From positions 45,942,398 to 46,006,397 of the forward strand of contig CM035807.1 of the NCBI GenBank assembly GCA_020466095.1: a stretch of DNA of 64,000 nt. The letters are read 5' to 3'. Positions 1-11,400 of this stretch are shown piece after piece. Each line of letters starts with the position of its first letter. Within the stretch, counting starts at the first letter, position 1. This DNA comes from Chlorops oryzae. Its lineage: Eukaryota > Arthropoda > Insecta > Diptera > Chloropidae. A program made the position numbers and the translations under genes. The notes below the pieces were generated by a model, which did no database searches, had not been told where the DNA came from, and saw only the letters and a list, made by a program, of their open reading frames with translations.

Positions 1-1
1 G

Positions 2-175
2 CGCTCTTGCGAATATGTTTTCCTACGAGATGACTCAATTAGACCATCCTTGTCGTCACCATACAGCGGGCCTTTCAAGGTAGTGGAACGCCATCCGAAA
101 TATTTTGAAATCGAAAGATCCGGTAAAAAACAAAAGATTTCAATAGACCGCCTCAAGCCAGCCTTTTCAGCTTAA
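2..175 (+). pseudogene. Ty3/Gypsy integrase C-terminal end (partial)
   Basis: The frame is open from the window edge to a TAA at 173-175, about 57 codons. It carries the tail typical of metazoan Gypsy polyproteins: a PYSGPFKVV block (GPY/F-like) followed by the terminal motif DRLKPAF. In the family this part lies after the catalytic core of integrase and may contact chromatin or DNA. The rest of the element lies to the left of the window. A purine-rich tract and an LTR follow at once, which fits the 3' end of pol. Confidence 0.85.
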
Positions 176-194
176 AAAACTCCAAGGGGGCTAC

Positions 195-460
195 TGTGGC
201 AACCTTGCACCGCACCGAGACAGCTGGTCACCTTGTTAAGTGGTCGTTTGAGAGAGTCAGCTGATGACAAAATAGGTCATTGGATATGCGCTCGAATCTC
301 TCTCTCTTGAGACCAGACGGCAAGCGATGCGGACTGCTCGCTCTGTAATTTTACAAAAACTTATCGACTAATTGTTTTCTAATCTTTCTAGTTTGCACAA
401 ATAAAATTAAATTAAAATTGAACAAACGCTTCATCTGTATTCATCGGATGTGCAGTTACC
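195..460 (+). repeat. Probable 3' LTR of the left-edge Gypsy element
   Basis: A polypurine tract (CCAAGGGGGCTAC, 182-194) comes directly before TGTGGCAACC, the usual arrangement at the 3' LTR. AATAAA lies near 402. The start is well placed; the right end near 460 is an estimate, because the partner LTR is outside the window. Confidence 0.6.
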
Positions 461-994
461 TGTAGATCCCATGGTTATCTTTGCTATGCAGGGAGTTCCA
501 TGCGAGGGTTGACGTACCTCCTCATGAGAGAGTACGTTCAGAGCCGGATCGGTACTAGACAGGAAAAAATATACATCTGTGCCTGCACCACCAACCTAAT
601 GATGACGATGAAAAGAGCGTTTCTCGAGGCCTGCCAGGGTTTTAACGGGACGGAGGCAAGAACGCCATTAGCCCAGAAGCCATTTCGATAGAGTGTCACT
701 TCTATCTACTAAAGTTCCAGAATGACATTCTCACCAGCCCAAGTTCGTCATTTCCTTCCGTATCAAAGTCATTTTCCAGGTACATTCCGCTCCGTCATAG
801 CCATAGACAGAGTCTACAGCCGCCGATCTCGTTAGTTAGCTCTCGAACGGATTGTTTTTGAGCTTATCCGGGGGCCACCGCCTGGAGGTGAGAATCGACT
901 TGGTGTGTCCAGGAACAAGGATAGCTGCTGACCTTCGCCGGGTTGAAGTTAATCAGAAGCGTTGCCTTGTATATACACACCCCTTGACCCCCTG
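461..994. other. Unassigned stretch before the BEL gag relic
   Basis: It is GC-richer than the surroundings. A short plus-strand frame (500-691) has no recognisable domain. It may be the decayed N-terminal part of the BEL gag that follows. Confidence 0.3.
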
Positions 995-1305
995 CATGCC
1001 GGGTATGTAAGAGAACGCATCCGTTGCGTTACTGCACAAAGTTTTTCGCGATGAACACTGAAAAACGCATGGGGACAGTGCTTCTGCTCCGCTATTGCCC
1101 AAACTGTCTCGCACATCGACATTACACTGGCACTTGCAGAAGGCCTGCTCGCTGCCACTAATGAGAGGAGAAGCACCACACCCTTCTTCACATGTACGAA
1201 ACCTTGGGTCACCTAGCTCAGCAAACATCCCTCCGCCGGGTCGAGGTAGCGGAATTGCTACACCGCCAGACAGCCATCCTTCTTCCAACCTCTCAAGTCC
1301 GTATA
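995..1305 (+). pseudogene. BEL/Pao gag zinc-knuckle region
   Basis: The plus strand encodes the cysteine/histidine array typical of arthropod BEL/Pao Gag: CRVCKRTHPLRYC, then NTEKR, CPNCLAHRHY, a further Cys pair and HHTLLHM. This region binds nucleic acid in the nucleocapsid part of Gag. At least one frameshift and two adjacent stops fall near 1155-1165, between the last Cys pair and the HHTLLH block, so the copy is dead. The protease region of the same kind of element follows directly. Confidence 0.8.
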
Positions 1306-1319
1306 TAACTAGGCGACAA

Positions 1320-1743
1320 TTTCCACCTAGCGGGGGCTTAATTTATGCATGCAGCCCGGTCAACCGCATCCATGCGTCTTAAGTCCGAGACCTGCGGATC
1401 CCTAGCACTCCTCTCGGCTCCGAAAAAAATATGCTCTCTAATCCTTCGAGCGAGACATGATCTCAATGTCATAATGGAGGTCGTCCATCAGGTGCATGAG
1501 GAAATTCCGGTGCGATCTCCGTCCCAAGAAGTGACCTCTGCGATAGCATCATGCTATCGCAACCAAATACTGGCGGATCCTTTATTCTACCAAGCGAATA
1601 CGATCACAATCGTCCTGGGCAACGAAATCTACCCAAGGATTATGAACGAAGGCATTCGACGGGCCCAAGGCAACGAACCCTTTGGCCTAAACACGGTGTG
1701 CGGCTGGGTGATATCCGGCACCTACTCGTCTCACCTACATTGA
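1320..1743 (+). pseudogene. BEL/Pao aspartic protease region
   Basis: The open frame 1345-1743 carries the conserved block after the protease active site of BEL/Pao polyproteins: LADPLFYQ, VLGNEIYPRI, EPFGLNTVCGWVISG. The active-site neighbourhood (CSPVNRIHAS) lies just upstream in another frame and ends in a stop near 1380. The protease normally cuts Gag-Pol. No reverse transcriptase follows; the frame ends at 1743 and the next recognised sequence is an LTR of Gypsy-1. Confidence 0.8.
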
Positions 1744-2268
1744 CGATACTGGCTACTCCATATGCGTAAACATAGCTATTACATTATTGTAAACATAGCT
1801 ATTCCACTAACGGCGAAAATCTAGCTATTCCACTAGCACTTTCGTAAAAAAAAAATTAATTACAATAAAAAATAAAAAAAATAAATCAAATAAATCCATA
1901 TTGAACTAAGATGCACCTTACACATATGCAAACGACAATTAATTTATTACTTTTCCTTTCCAGAATTCCAATGGGATCGTCTTTGAATGCTTCTCTTTCA
2001 TCACTTCAATGGGCCTCGCATCGAAATTTCATTGAAATTTTTTCCATGGCCTTGGTCGATACTTATTGCAATATCCTGCAAGGCGGGCGGCGATATTTAG
2101 ATCAACAGATTGGCAACCCTTTTTTTATCTCATTTCGATAGAATCTAAGAGAATTAGAAAGAGAAGCCTTCAAAGACAGAGACCGCTACTATTTCCCTTT
2201 CCAATCAACTTTCTAATCTTTAAGTCTAACTTTAAGACAGCTGAACTTAAACGTTCAGTTCATGTTGT
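1744..2268. other. AT-rich spacer left of Gypsy-1
   Basis: It holds a short tandem motif (about 22 bp, three copies of AACATAGCTATT-like sequence at 1767-1835) and short frames with no recognised domain. I see no gene. Confidence 0.4.
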
Positions 2269-3054
2269 TGCGTGTTGGGGATGGACTTCTAAGCGAATAC
2301 CACAAATAAGAACCCCATTGAATTCAGTTGCAATTGTTGTTTATTGAAGTCCTTTTTCTTCTTATACATATATTCTGGCTTACTTAACTGCCCTAATCCC
2401 TAGCTACACTGAGATCCACACTTTGTCGTCCTGGCTCGTAAGCATTTGCGACAAAGTTGAGATCTAATTGTTACTTCTCGATTCCAAACCGCAAGTCCTC
2501 TTCCATAGATCGAAGCTCGGCTTATATAGATCAATATTGCTGATCTAGCAATATTGGATGTTGATTGATTTCATCAGTGTGACTTCGAACTTCCCCTGCG
2601 GGTGTGCCTACTTTGCACTTGTTGTTGCTGCACCTGGCTCTTGTTGTTCTATTGCGTTGATTGCCCTTCTCGATCCCCTGTTGTTGTTGTTACCAATAGC
2701 TTTATTGCTGTGTTTCTATTGTTGATGTAGGTCTGCCTTTGAAGACGTTGAACCGCTTATACCGTTGTATATTGCTGACTTGCTTGTTCGTGGATTTTCG
2801 TCTTTTCTCCCGCTTGCCCTTTCCACTGGTCGGCGTTGTGCCAAGTTTTGGTACCGGCGAGCGGTATGCTTGTTTACATAGTTGTTTTCAGTAGTTGAGT
2901 TCTAATGTTGTTGTTGTTCTTGCTGAAGGGTGTCGGATTTCGAGCTCGGTGCTGTGTCGCCGAACTCTACTGCTGAGTTTTGATTGTTTTTATATGTTTT
3001 GGCACTTTTCCCGCTTAGAGCTGATAGCGTGAAGTTGGAGTGCAACTCACAACA
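2269..3054 (-). repeat. Gypsy-1 3' LTR
   Basis: It matches 11401-12203 along its length and has TG...CA ends. On the minus strand a TATATAAG box lies near 2520-2530 and an AATAAA near 2341-2346, as expected for U3 and R. The polypurine tract abuts its minus-strand start at 3055. Confidence 0.88.
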
Positions 3055-3070
3055 TCCCTCCCCTCCTCGG
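3055..3070 (-). promoter_or_regulatory. Polypurine tract of Gypsy-1
   Basis: On the minus strand GAGGAGGGGAGGGA lies directly before the LTR start TGTTGTGAG. This is the plus-strand primer site and it fixes the element's orientation. Confidence 0.8.
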
Positions 3071-4108
3071 CAAGTCACGAGCATCGTGACTGTTTATAAA
3101 ATCGTTGCGGCTACCATGTTGAAATCTTAAAATGCTCTGGTAGGTTGCTTGCTTGGGTGGGTGTATTGATTTCTTATCATCCCGATCTTCTTGATAGTTC
3201 TGCAGGTGCGTGATGGAAATTTATGTCGCTGCTATTTGGTTAACTTTGCTGGGGTTTCTCTTGATTGATGCTGTTCCGGTGTGGGATCTCAGTGTTTTGA
3301 TGAATCTTAGAATTGCACCTTAAAACTATTGGTTTTCAAACATTTCGATATTGGAAATACATATTGTTATACTTTACTTATGTTGATAAAAATTAATCGG
3401 TACCAAAAATTTTATGAATCCAGTTTCTTTTTTTTCAAATCGTGCTGTCTATTAGTTTTTTTTGTTTTTTTTTTTTCTTTTTTTTATCGAAGACTTTGTT
3501 CTTATATACTTATTGTATTTTGGTTTCGAATTATTAAGATTGCTTATGCATCAGTATTCTTTAAATTGGATTTAAAATTGAATTAAATGAGAAAACTTAA
3601 ACATATATTTTTCCAATGTCACTGCGTTCGCATATTCTGGTGGATTGTCTTACCAAGTTTCCCCGGAATCGCCTTATAAAAGGGGGCGTTTCTTAGTTTT
3701 TTCACATTGGAACATTGAACTGACCGAGGTAGGTTTCGCCGCTTGTTGGTCTTTTGTACCTGATTTTTTCAAGTTTCCTTCCTTTTTCTCCTTCTCTTTT
3801 CTCGTTTTTTAAATCTTTTTTTTATTTATAATGAATAACTTTGCCAGCGTTGTAGCTGATGCGTCCAGAGCTTTTTTCGATATGATTGCGCTTGGTCTGC
3901 ATCATGTGCATACGAAGTGGTCACCCAACGTTCGGTGACTTCGGCCCATCCAGCAATGCCACTCATTTTGCGGTCCCATTTTCCAATGTGAGCTGGGTCT
4001 AAGAAAAAAAAAAAAAAAAATAAATAAGAGCGAAATATGTAAGAACAGAAAAAAAGACTATAATAAAATATTCATTGTTAAAACCCAATCTGCTCCACTG
4101 TTCTTTTG
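3071..4108. other. Long noncoding 3' region of Gypsy-1, first part
   Basis: I see no coding signature on either strand. A plus-strand TATA-like box with a GC-rich tail (TATAAAAGGGGGCG near 3675) is followed by sequence that could be a leader with a GT donor near 3731. This opposes the element's direction and may come from another insertion. Confidence 0.35.
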
Positions 4109-4111
4109 TTA

Positions 4112-4707
4112 AGGCTGGTCTCCAGTTCGGTAAGGAATGTCAGCTGAAATGTTCTATTTATTTCTCCGAGGAAAAATTGTAGTACTACAGAAATTTTTAG
4201 TGCAACAGAGGCAATATGTCATATGTCACATGTGTCAAAAAAGTGAAACGAAACACAGAAATTAAAAAGGCGCGATTATAAACGTTCAGAATAAAAAGCG
4301 CGCGCATACGTATAAAACAAAGGAAAAACCAAAAAGGAAAATGGATAACAACTTGTAAGCATTAAGAAGTTATTGTTTGCAATGTAACGTGTGTAAATAT
4401 ATTGCATTTACTCTTTATATTAGAAATGATATGGAGTTCTTGGTTTTTTTTGGCGTTTTTTTCCATGTTTTTCTGAAAAAACCCTTGTCAAAATTTCTCC
4501 AAGAAACAATTCATTTGCAATTATATCTGCTGATAGCCTGGGCTACCGTGCACATTTTATGTCAAAAAACGTATTAAAATATGTACTACTTTTTTGCCGA
4601 ACTGGGGACTGCATGCAGAAAATTTCTTGAAGAAATATTTCTTAAGCATTTCTTTGGCTTTTTTTTATATAGAGTTTTTCATTCCTTGGGGAACTGGGGA
4701 CCAGCCT
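4112..4707. mobile_element. PIF/Harbinger-type MITE with TTA duplication
   Basis: Terminal inverted repeats AGGCTGGTCTCCAGTT at the left and their complement (AACTGGGGACCAGCCT) at the right are flanked on both sides by TTA (4109-4111 and 4708-4710). A 3-bp TTA duplication is typical of PIF/Harbinger. The 596 bp inside hold no gene; it is non-autonomous and sits in the 3' noncoding part of Gypsy-1. Confidence 0.7.
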
Positions 4708-4710
4708 TTA

Positions 4711-5741
4711 GAGAGGAGAGAAAAAAAAAATCACAAGCGCTCTTTTGACCTGAGGCTTATTGTACTTGTGTTGAGCATTGGCTTATCGCTGAAATGCTTG
4801 TTGTGCGAAAATTCAACTGAACTGCGTTCTGTTGTATTTAGTTTTCCATCTTAGTTTGATACGAGAAAGAATTGTGTAGTGGCTCTTCAGGATGGAGCGA
4901 TCCGAAAAATTTGAAGGAACGGGAATTGTTTTGTGTTGACTGTTTCGTGTTGTGTGGGAAGAATATCGAAGCTTCTAAAATTTTTTTTTGAGTGAAAAGT
5001 GACTTAATCTTGGAACCATTTTTGTAGTGCCAAAATTTTAGCCCCAAAAAGGAACTGGTCACGCGATCTTTCTGGTATTGGTAATTGCAATGACCCAAAG
5101 ATTGCGTGGTTTACTTTGTTTTGGGGTCTGCTTCAAAAAAAAAATTGGGTGTGTGTGATATATATATATTTTTTTGGATTTTCGGTGAGTTGGCGTCCAA
5201 TCTCGGTGATTAATTTGTTTTTCTTTATATTGAAAAAAAAAACTTTTTTATATATAATATGTATAGGTTCCTATTGAAGAGTAATTTTGTTGATGACATA
5301 AAAAGGTTCCGTCATTTTGTTCATACTTTTACTTCTTGTTACGGTGAATCGAGGGGGTGTTTGGGCTTCTCCCTGGTAAGTTGTTCCAATTAAAACGTAG
5401 CCTGGCAAAATTCTCATCCTGGTATTTTCTCAGGTTTTATATAATATGTTGGCGGATGCTGGATTATCGGATGGTGTTTTTCTCGATGGATATTCGTGCA
5501 AGTATTCGGTTAAGTAACATTAGTTCAAGCTGTCTACTAACCTCTCCCCTAAGTGGAGAGAATTCTCTGCAATTATTTTATAAAGAAAAGAAGAACAAAT
5601 TCAGCTATAAAAATGTGCCCCCTGAGAGCGCTTGTTAGTGTCGGTGTGTATTAAGTTTGTGTGTGTTTATTTGCATTACGTTTTCATGAGTTGTGTACGC
5701 TTTGAATGAAATGGAAATATGCGTTTGTGCGTTCGTGTGTA
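4711..5741. other. Noncoding stretch between the MITE and env of Gypsy-1
   Basis: AT-rich, with homopolymer runs and short frames lacking domains. I see nothing to annotate. Confidence 0.4.
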
Positions 5742-7218
5742 TTATGTTTTTCGGGATTTTATCAATTTGGTGGGGGTTTTTTTAAATACTTTTGTTGATT
5801 CTTGTTTGTTTTCTCTATATTGTTTGTTTATGGTTCTGATGATTGGTCTCTTGTTGATGGCGGGCCTTTCGCACATTGTAATGTTACTTTTGACGTTTAC
5901 GCTTCGCTTCCGGAAACAAGCATACAATATAATTATTCCGACTATTGTTATTATGCCTATAGTGCTACTTATTCCGTATGATATATTTTTGTGCAGAGTT
6001 AATTCTTCGATGAGTTTCCTATTTTTTAAAGTTTTTGTATGGATTTTCTCGAAGCTTATTGTGTTGTTGAATTCGATTTTCTCAAGTTGCTCTTCTGGAT
6101 AAAAATATTTCTCCTGTATCATAATTTGTGTATTGGTGAAGTTTTGATCTTTAGTTTTGATGGAGCAATTGGCAAATGAGATCAGTACATTTTTCTCAAT
6201 TGTTATATTTCTTTTGTCGCAGTTCTGTATGATTCGTTCTCTTAACGCGTTTTTTTTTTTTTTTACCAATAAAGTGGATTCGTCTATGTAGTGTATCGAT
6301 CTTTGGTTGCTGAAGCCAAGTCTGCATGTGCTCTGAAGAACACAATTTCTGCTCCTTTTTAATTCCTTTCGTATGGCATTTTCTGTGAAACTGTAGGTTA
6401 CGTTGTCTATTGTTGTTATCATTTCTTCCTTTTCTATTATTTCTCTGTGGCTGTCGTTCGGGAGAGGGATTAGTAATTTTATTTCTATTTCCATGAATGT
6501 CTTCGGAATCTTTATTGCGATAATTAAAGATGATAGCACTCCCACTCGGATTAATTTAATTTTGTAGAAATCGACTTAAAATTTTTCTATTTCTTCTGTA
6601 GTTAATATATTTGGGTGTACAAAACCATATTTTGCCGATGAGATGCTATCTGGGATCAGGATTACCTTTTCTTCTATACTTTTTAGTTTCAGCATCTGGT
6701 CGTGATACCGCAGGTGTTCTGCGACCTCGTCGTTATTCTTTTTGACCGTGGTGAAGACTGCATTGAAGGTGTTTCTATCTTGTTCTAGCGTTCGTTTGAT
6801 CGTTGATATTGTTTCATTGAAATAGTCGTTGATCGAAATTTGTTCGTTTAATCTTTGAATTGAGTTTGACTGTTTTTGTCTGCCAATGTCAAGTGTTCTA
6901 AAATTTCTTTCCGATCGTCGTCATCCATGTCGCCGAATAGCCAGTTGGAAGCTTTTCCCACTGCGTTGATTAGGCCTCGCCTATTTCGGTTATGTTCCAT
7001 TGGTCTTATTGAGCTTAGTTTCGATCGAATTGACCTAATTTCGGCCAACAACGTACTATTTCTTCGGGGTGGATTATGTGTAGAACGGTATAAAATTCCT
7101 CTATGATTTCCGTTTCCTTCAAGTGGACTTGTACGTACCCTACCTGTTCGGTAATTGGTGTTATCTGCAGTCGGCCACTCGCCATCGCTGCCATCAGTCC
7201 CAATATTATTACACGCTC
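5742..7218 (-). pseudogene. env: Envelope glycoprotein, baculovirus-F/errantivirus type (frameshifted)
   Basis: Env mediates membrane fusion of the particle. In order on the minus strand: a hydrophobic leader near 7215-7180 (VIILGLMAAMASG) followed by the GY-containing N terminus; a furin-like site and fusion-peptide region near 6990 (RNRRGLINAVGKASNWLFG), the hallmark of this family; a long helical middle; and in the frame 6545-5742 a transmembrane segment (about 5981-5910, core GIITIVGIIILYACF) with a basic cytoplasmic tail. A frameshift near 7060 and stops between 6850 and 6545 break the frame, so no full product can be made. It lies downstream of pol and is preceded by a splice-acceptor-like site. 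Confidence 0.85.
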
Positions 7219-7240
7219 CTGCAAGGAAAAAAAAATTCTC
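7219..7240 (-). promoter_or_regulatory. Splice-acceptor-like site before env
   Basis: On the minus strand a pyrimidine run ends in CCTTGCAG at 7219-7220, and the env leader frame opens directly after it. In insect errantiviruses env is made from a spliced subgenomic RNA, so this is a reasonable acceptor. The donor was not identified. Confidence 0.55.
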
Positions 7241-7433
7241 TTCGCATCCACATAAATTTATATTGGTTTCGGCATGGTGTAGTGAAATTGTAAATTTTGG
7301 CAATCGGAAATTTAGGAAATTTTGGACCTAATTCTATTCATTGTGAAGTCTATAATCCAATTCAGTCATCAAGTTCCAAATTTGTCGTTAAACTTGCTTT
7401 ATAAATTCTTTATTCATGTGGTTTGGTACATTT

Positions 7434-8211
7434 TCATTGTTTATATTTAACATCCCCTCTACGAGAAATGGATACAAGGTATATTTTTGTTTTTAATATT
7501 AATTTGAATGAGTTTCGTTTTCCCGGTACGTTGCTTGCTTTTATTTTTTGGATTTCATGCTGCAGATATTCCCTTTCTTCTTCTGTTTCTCTCCAGTTGG
7601 CCAGAGACATATTATGTTCGATTATTAGTTTGTTGAGGAAGTCCCTGCTGATTCTACTGTCTTCCACGAAAGCGTCTCGTGGTAAGAATGCTCTTCCCGT
7701 GTTCACCACATTCGATATTTTTCTGAAAAACGCAGTAAGTATATTCCACAGTCATTCCGGTTTTGTTGCTGACTCCATTCCGGGTACACTAGTGGCATCG
7801 TGGCTTCAGTATACGCAGTTCTTTCCTTAGGAAATTATTTCCCGGCTTCCCACTGTACAATTGATCGAAGTGTTTCTGCTATTTTTGTTGCGTCATGTGG
7901 CTGTAGAGAGTCCAGCACATAGGTTGAAGGCCAGGCCACAATCGCAAGCATCCAGTGGTTGTGTTTGTGTATCGGAATTATTAGATTTTCGTAGTCGAAG
8001 ATATTTATTCTTCTAAGGAATCCGTTCAACCTTATTTGCTCATGTTGCGATTTATTGTTTTCTGTCGTTATGCATAAAAGTGTATGTCGAACACATGAAT
8101 TTTCTTTCCGTTGACCTTTCTCATTATGCATACTAGTAATGAGTTGATATGATCGTCATTATTGGCGTTAATGCCCTCCAATTTCCAATTTTTTTTTCGT
8201 AATCCGGTCAT
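7434..8211 (-). pseudogene. Ulp1/SENP-like C48 cysteine protease ORF
   Basis: This minus-strand reading covers a whole Ulp1-type domain in three frames. From the ATG at 8209-8211 it reads NNDDHINSLLVCIM and VFDIHFYA, matching the conserved start of the fold. The frame 8131-7835 gives LIIPIHKHNHW (catalytic His at 7955-7957) and YVLDSL (catalytic Asp, 7910-7912). A third frame gives QQNRNDCGIYLLRF, with the oxyanion Gln and the nucleophile Cys at 7747-7749. A further frame (7709-7434) adds a charged, probably helical tail. The family removes SUMO/ubiquitin-like tags or matures viral proteins. It sits between integrase and env, preceded by an acceptor-like CAG. At least two frameshifts make it a pseudogene. 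Confidence 0.78.
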
Positions 8212-8274
8212 CTTTATGTTGATTGCGTTAAAAAATTTTGACTGCAATTAGTGATCGGTCGCAGTGAATTGATA

Positions 8275-8295
8275 CTGGCAAAAGAAAATTTGGTT
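8275..8295 (-). promoter_or_regulatory. Splice-acceptor-like site before the C48 ORF
   Basis: The minus strand reads a pyrimidine-rich run ending TTTTCTTTTGCCAG at 8275, about 65 bp before the ATG of the C48 ORF and after the integrase stop at 8359. It mirrors the site in front of env. Confidence 0.4.
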
Positions 8296-8358
8296 TTTTT
8301 TTTTGTGCTTAGATATGGATTTTCGAGGTTTGAAAGAAGAGAAAAAAAAATGTTTTTT

Positions 8359-11300
8359 TTATTCTTTTCTGTTTTTTATTTGTTGATGGTGCATTTTTAT
8401 TAAGTTTTTGAGGAATGTTTTTTCTTTTCCTTTGTTTTTCAATTTTACATTCACCGGCGTTGGAATTAATACAATCGAATAAGGGCCTTCCAAAATGGGT
8501 GAGAATTTATTTCTTCGGTTTTGGTTCTTAAGCCACACTTTGTCTCCCGTCTGAAATTCTCTGACTTTCGAGCCCTTATCGTAGTATCGCTTGATTTTTT
8601 CTTTGGCAATTTTTTTATTCTCTCGGACTAATTGATGGGTGCGCTGGATTTGATATTTTAATATTTTCGAGAAATCGTCGGGGTTATGCAATGGCTGAAG
8701 TCTTTTTTTTAGGTTAATTGGAATGTCGGCTTCAAACCCAAAACTAATTTTGCAAGGTGTTTGTTTTGTGGATGAATGTACTGTGTTGTTATGCACATGC
8801 ATAGCGTGGTGCATCCATTCATCCCAATTTGTGCCATCCTCATTGATGAAATTTCGGAGAAATTCCGCAAGAGGTCGGTGACTCCTTTCGAGAGCACCAT
8901 TGGCTTGGGGGTGGTATGGGGAAGTTTGGAATTTCTTGATGCCAAGAATTTTACAAACTTCCTTAAAAAATTTAGATGCAAAATTTGTGCCGTTATCCGT
9001 GATTACAACCTTCGGTATCTAAAATATCGATATTATCTCGTTGAAGAAAGCTTTTGCTACTGTTGCCGCCTCTGCATCCGGAATTGCTGTGCATATGAAA
9101 AATTTTGAAAAATCGTCTATAAATGTTAAAATGTATTGTTTCCTCTCGATGTTTTCGGTAGGAGGCCTACCATATCCATATCGACTTTGTAGAAAGGGCC
9201 ATGAGCCATGTCTGTGAGTACCATGGGCATTCTTTCCACTTTTGAGCATTTATTCCGCTGGTATTTTTCGCAGTTTTTTATTAATCTCGAATCTCTCTAT
9301 ACATGCCGTTCCACTTGTACTGCCGTCGATTGCAGAAATATGTTTTTCTAGCTCCCTTGTGACCTCCTAATGGCCCATCGTGAAAATTTTTAAACACCTC
9401 TTCGATGTCTTTCCTCTGTGTTAAAAATTCTGCTAAATCCTCTGTCTCTGGTTGATTTGTGGGGTTTGTATCTTCCGAATCCTCTCTGATTTGTTTTGTC
9501 TCCGTGTTTTCTTCGCTCTGCTCTATTTTGGACTGTGTTTGTGCTCTTGTTACCACTGACACAAGATTATTTTCATATGGTAATCGGCTCAAATGCGTCT
9601 GCGTTTAAGTTATACTTTCCAGTCTTGTAACAGATTGTAACGAATTCAAATTCCGAGAGCTTATGGCGGAACCGCGCCAATCGGGATGTTTGATCCTTTA
9701 GATTTGCTATACCTTTTAGGGGTTTGTGGGCTGTGTAAACCGTAAAGGGGCGGCCTAAAAGGTAGCAACGGAAGTTTTTTGTTGCCCACACAATGGCTAG
9801 GAATTCCTTTTCGATCGTTGAATATCGCCGCTCTGTTGCGCTTTATGCTCGGCTTGCGAACGCGATCGGTTGATCTTCTCCTGGTTCTCCTTGCGAAAGG
9901 ACTGCACCGAATGCTTCGTTGCTCGCGTCCGTTGTTGGCATGAATGGCTTTGTGAAATCTGCACACTTTAACAGTGGTGGACTAGTAATTGCAGCTTTAA
10001 TGGCTATAACTGCCATTTGGCATTCCTCCGTCCAAACGAACTCGGCATCTTTTCTTAGCAGTGATGTCAAAGGTAGAAGAAGAGCTGCTGCATTTGGTTT
10101 GAATTTTCGGTAGTAGTTTGCCAGTCCCAGGAACGCTTGCAATTCTTGTTATTTTTAGGTACTAGGGAAAATTTTGACACATTCAACTTTACTAGGGTCC
10201 GGCAGTACGCCTTGGTCGGAACACTTGTGACCCAAATTGACAACTTCCTTTCTTAAGAATTGGCATTTTTCCGTTTGTATTTTCAATTGGCTGCTTCTAA
10301 GGGTTTTAGTACTTTACGAAGCCTTATTTCGTGTTGCTAAAGGTTACTTTCGTGAATGACTGTGTCGTCCAAATAAACAAAACAATCGACGCCTTGCAAG
10401 CCGGTCAGAACATTATTCATAATCCTTTGAAAGGTTGCCGGAGCTCCGGAGAGTCCGAATGGCATTCTTACGAATTCGTAATGTCCTATTCCAGTACTGA
10501 ATGCTGTTTTTTCTCTGTCTTTCTCGTTCACAAGTACTTGATGGTATCCGCTTGCCAGGTCTAGCGTTGTGAAATACCGGCTGCAACCGAGTTGGTCGAG
10601 AATCTCATCAATGCGGGGTATAGGAAATACCTGCTGGATGGTTACGTCATTCAGCTGCCTAAAATCGACCACCAATCGCCATTTATTTTTGCCGTCTGCA
10701 CCTGCCTTTTTCGGCACTAGAATAATTGGTGTGTTCCAAGTTGATTTGCTTGGAGGAAATATGCCTTGGTCTAACTACGTTGACTTATGACGTGTTTACT
10801 GTTCTATAGCCTTCAATAGCGAGTATTTTAATTCCGTGCCTCCTTTTATTTCCGCAATTTTTTCCGAGGCGTTTAGTACTGTCACAAATCCGATCCCATT
10901 CTTTGGTCTAGATAGACTCTCTCCTAGGTTTACCTGTGTAGCAATTGTTGTCTGATGCACGACTACTTCTTCCGTGAGTAGTCCTGTGTTTATTCGTGCT
11001 ATGCCTGCTGCTCTGGGATGAATTGTTATTGTTTCTGCTATAAAAATCCTTTTCCCCGCATATTTTAAATGGCACTCTGGCCACAAGGTTGCCTCCTTTT
11101 TTGAAGGTCAACTGTTTCTCAATAGTGTCCAAGATAGTTCTTTTCCAGAGCATGTCTTCCCAGGAGACGATCTGCTGGCAAACTGCTATTACGTGGCACT
11201 ACGTGCATTTCCATATTTTATGCTGGGATCGCATAATGTTTAAACATAACTGATCCAATAGTACTGGAATCTGCTCTAAAAGCTCTTCTTAAGCATTTAG

Positions 11301-11400
11301 TGTCCTCCTTATTGATTGGTACGTCTTCTGTTAAGACTTCTCTTTTCACTAAACTTGCATCTGATACTGAGTCGACCCTACCGGCTGCGCCATAAAATGG
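8359..11400 (-). pseudogene. pol: Gypsy-1 pol: protease, RT, RNase H, integrase (many breaks)
   Basis: Domains run down the minus strand. Protease relic at 11400-11210: RVDSVSDASLVK, where the usual D-T-G is lost. A linker frame lies at 11086-10796. RT at 10717-10337: CRYFTTLDLASGYHQ-type block, MPFGLSGAPATFQ and the catalytic FVYLDD. RT thumb and RNase H start at 10142-9843 (FLGLANYYRKF, TTDASNEAFGAVLSQG), RNase H end at 9791-9573. Integrase zinc region near 9592-9281 (FHDGPLGGHKGARKTY), core at 9249-9019 (FIDDFSKF), and C-terminal part with a GPY-like block at 8814-8359. The frames are offset by indels, so it is inactive. Confidence 0.88.
11376..11392 (-). promoter_or_regulatory. Possible primer-binding site, tRNA-Ser-like
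   Basis: On the minus strand TGGCGCAGCCGGTAGG lies about 8 nt inside the 5' LTR end. It resembles the complement of an insect tRNA-Ser acceptor end as I remember it, with one mismatch. The same bases also read as protease codons, so the match could be chance. Confidence 0.35.

Noticed and set aside
949..1382. Frames of 87-111 codons on both strands
   Set aside because: They overlap the clear BEL gag knuckle reading in another plus-strand frame.
5719..6102. Hydrophobic plus-strand frame resembling a membrane protein
   Set aside because: It is antisense to the transmembrane region of env; AT-rich codons make it hydrophobic.
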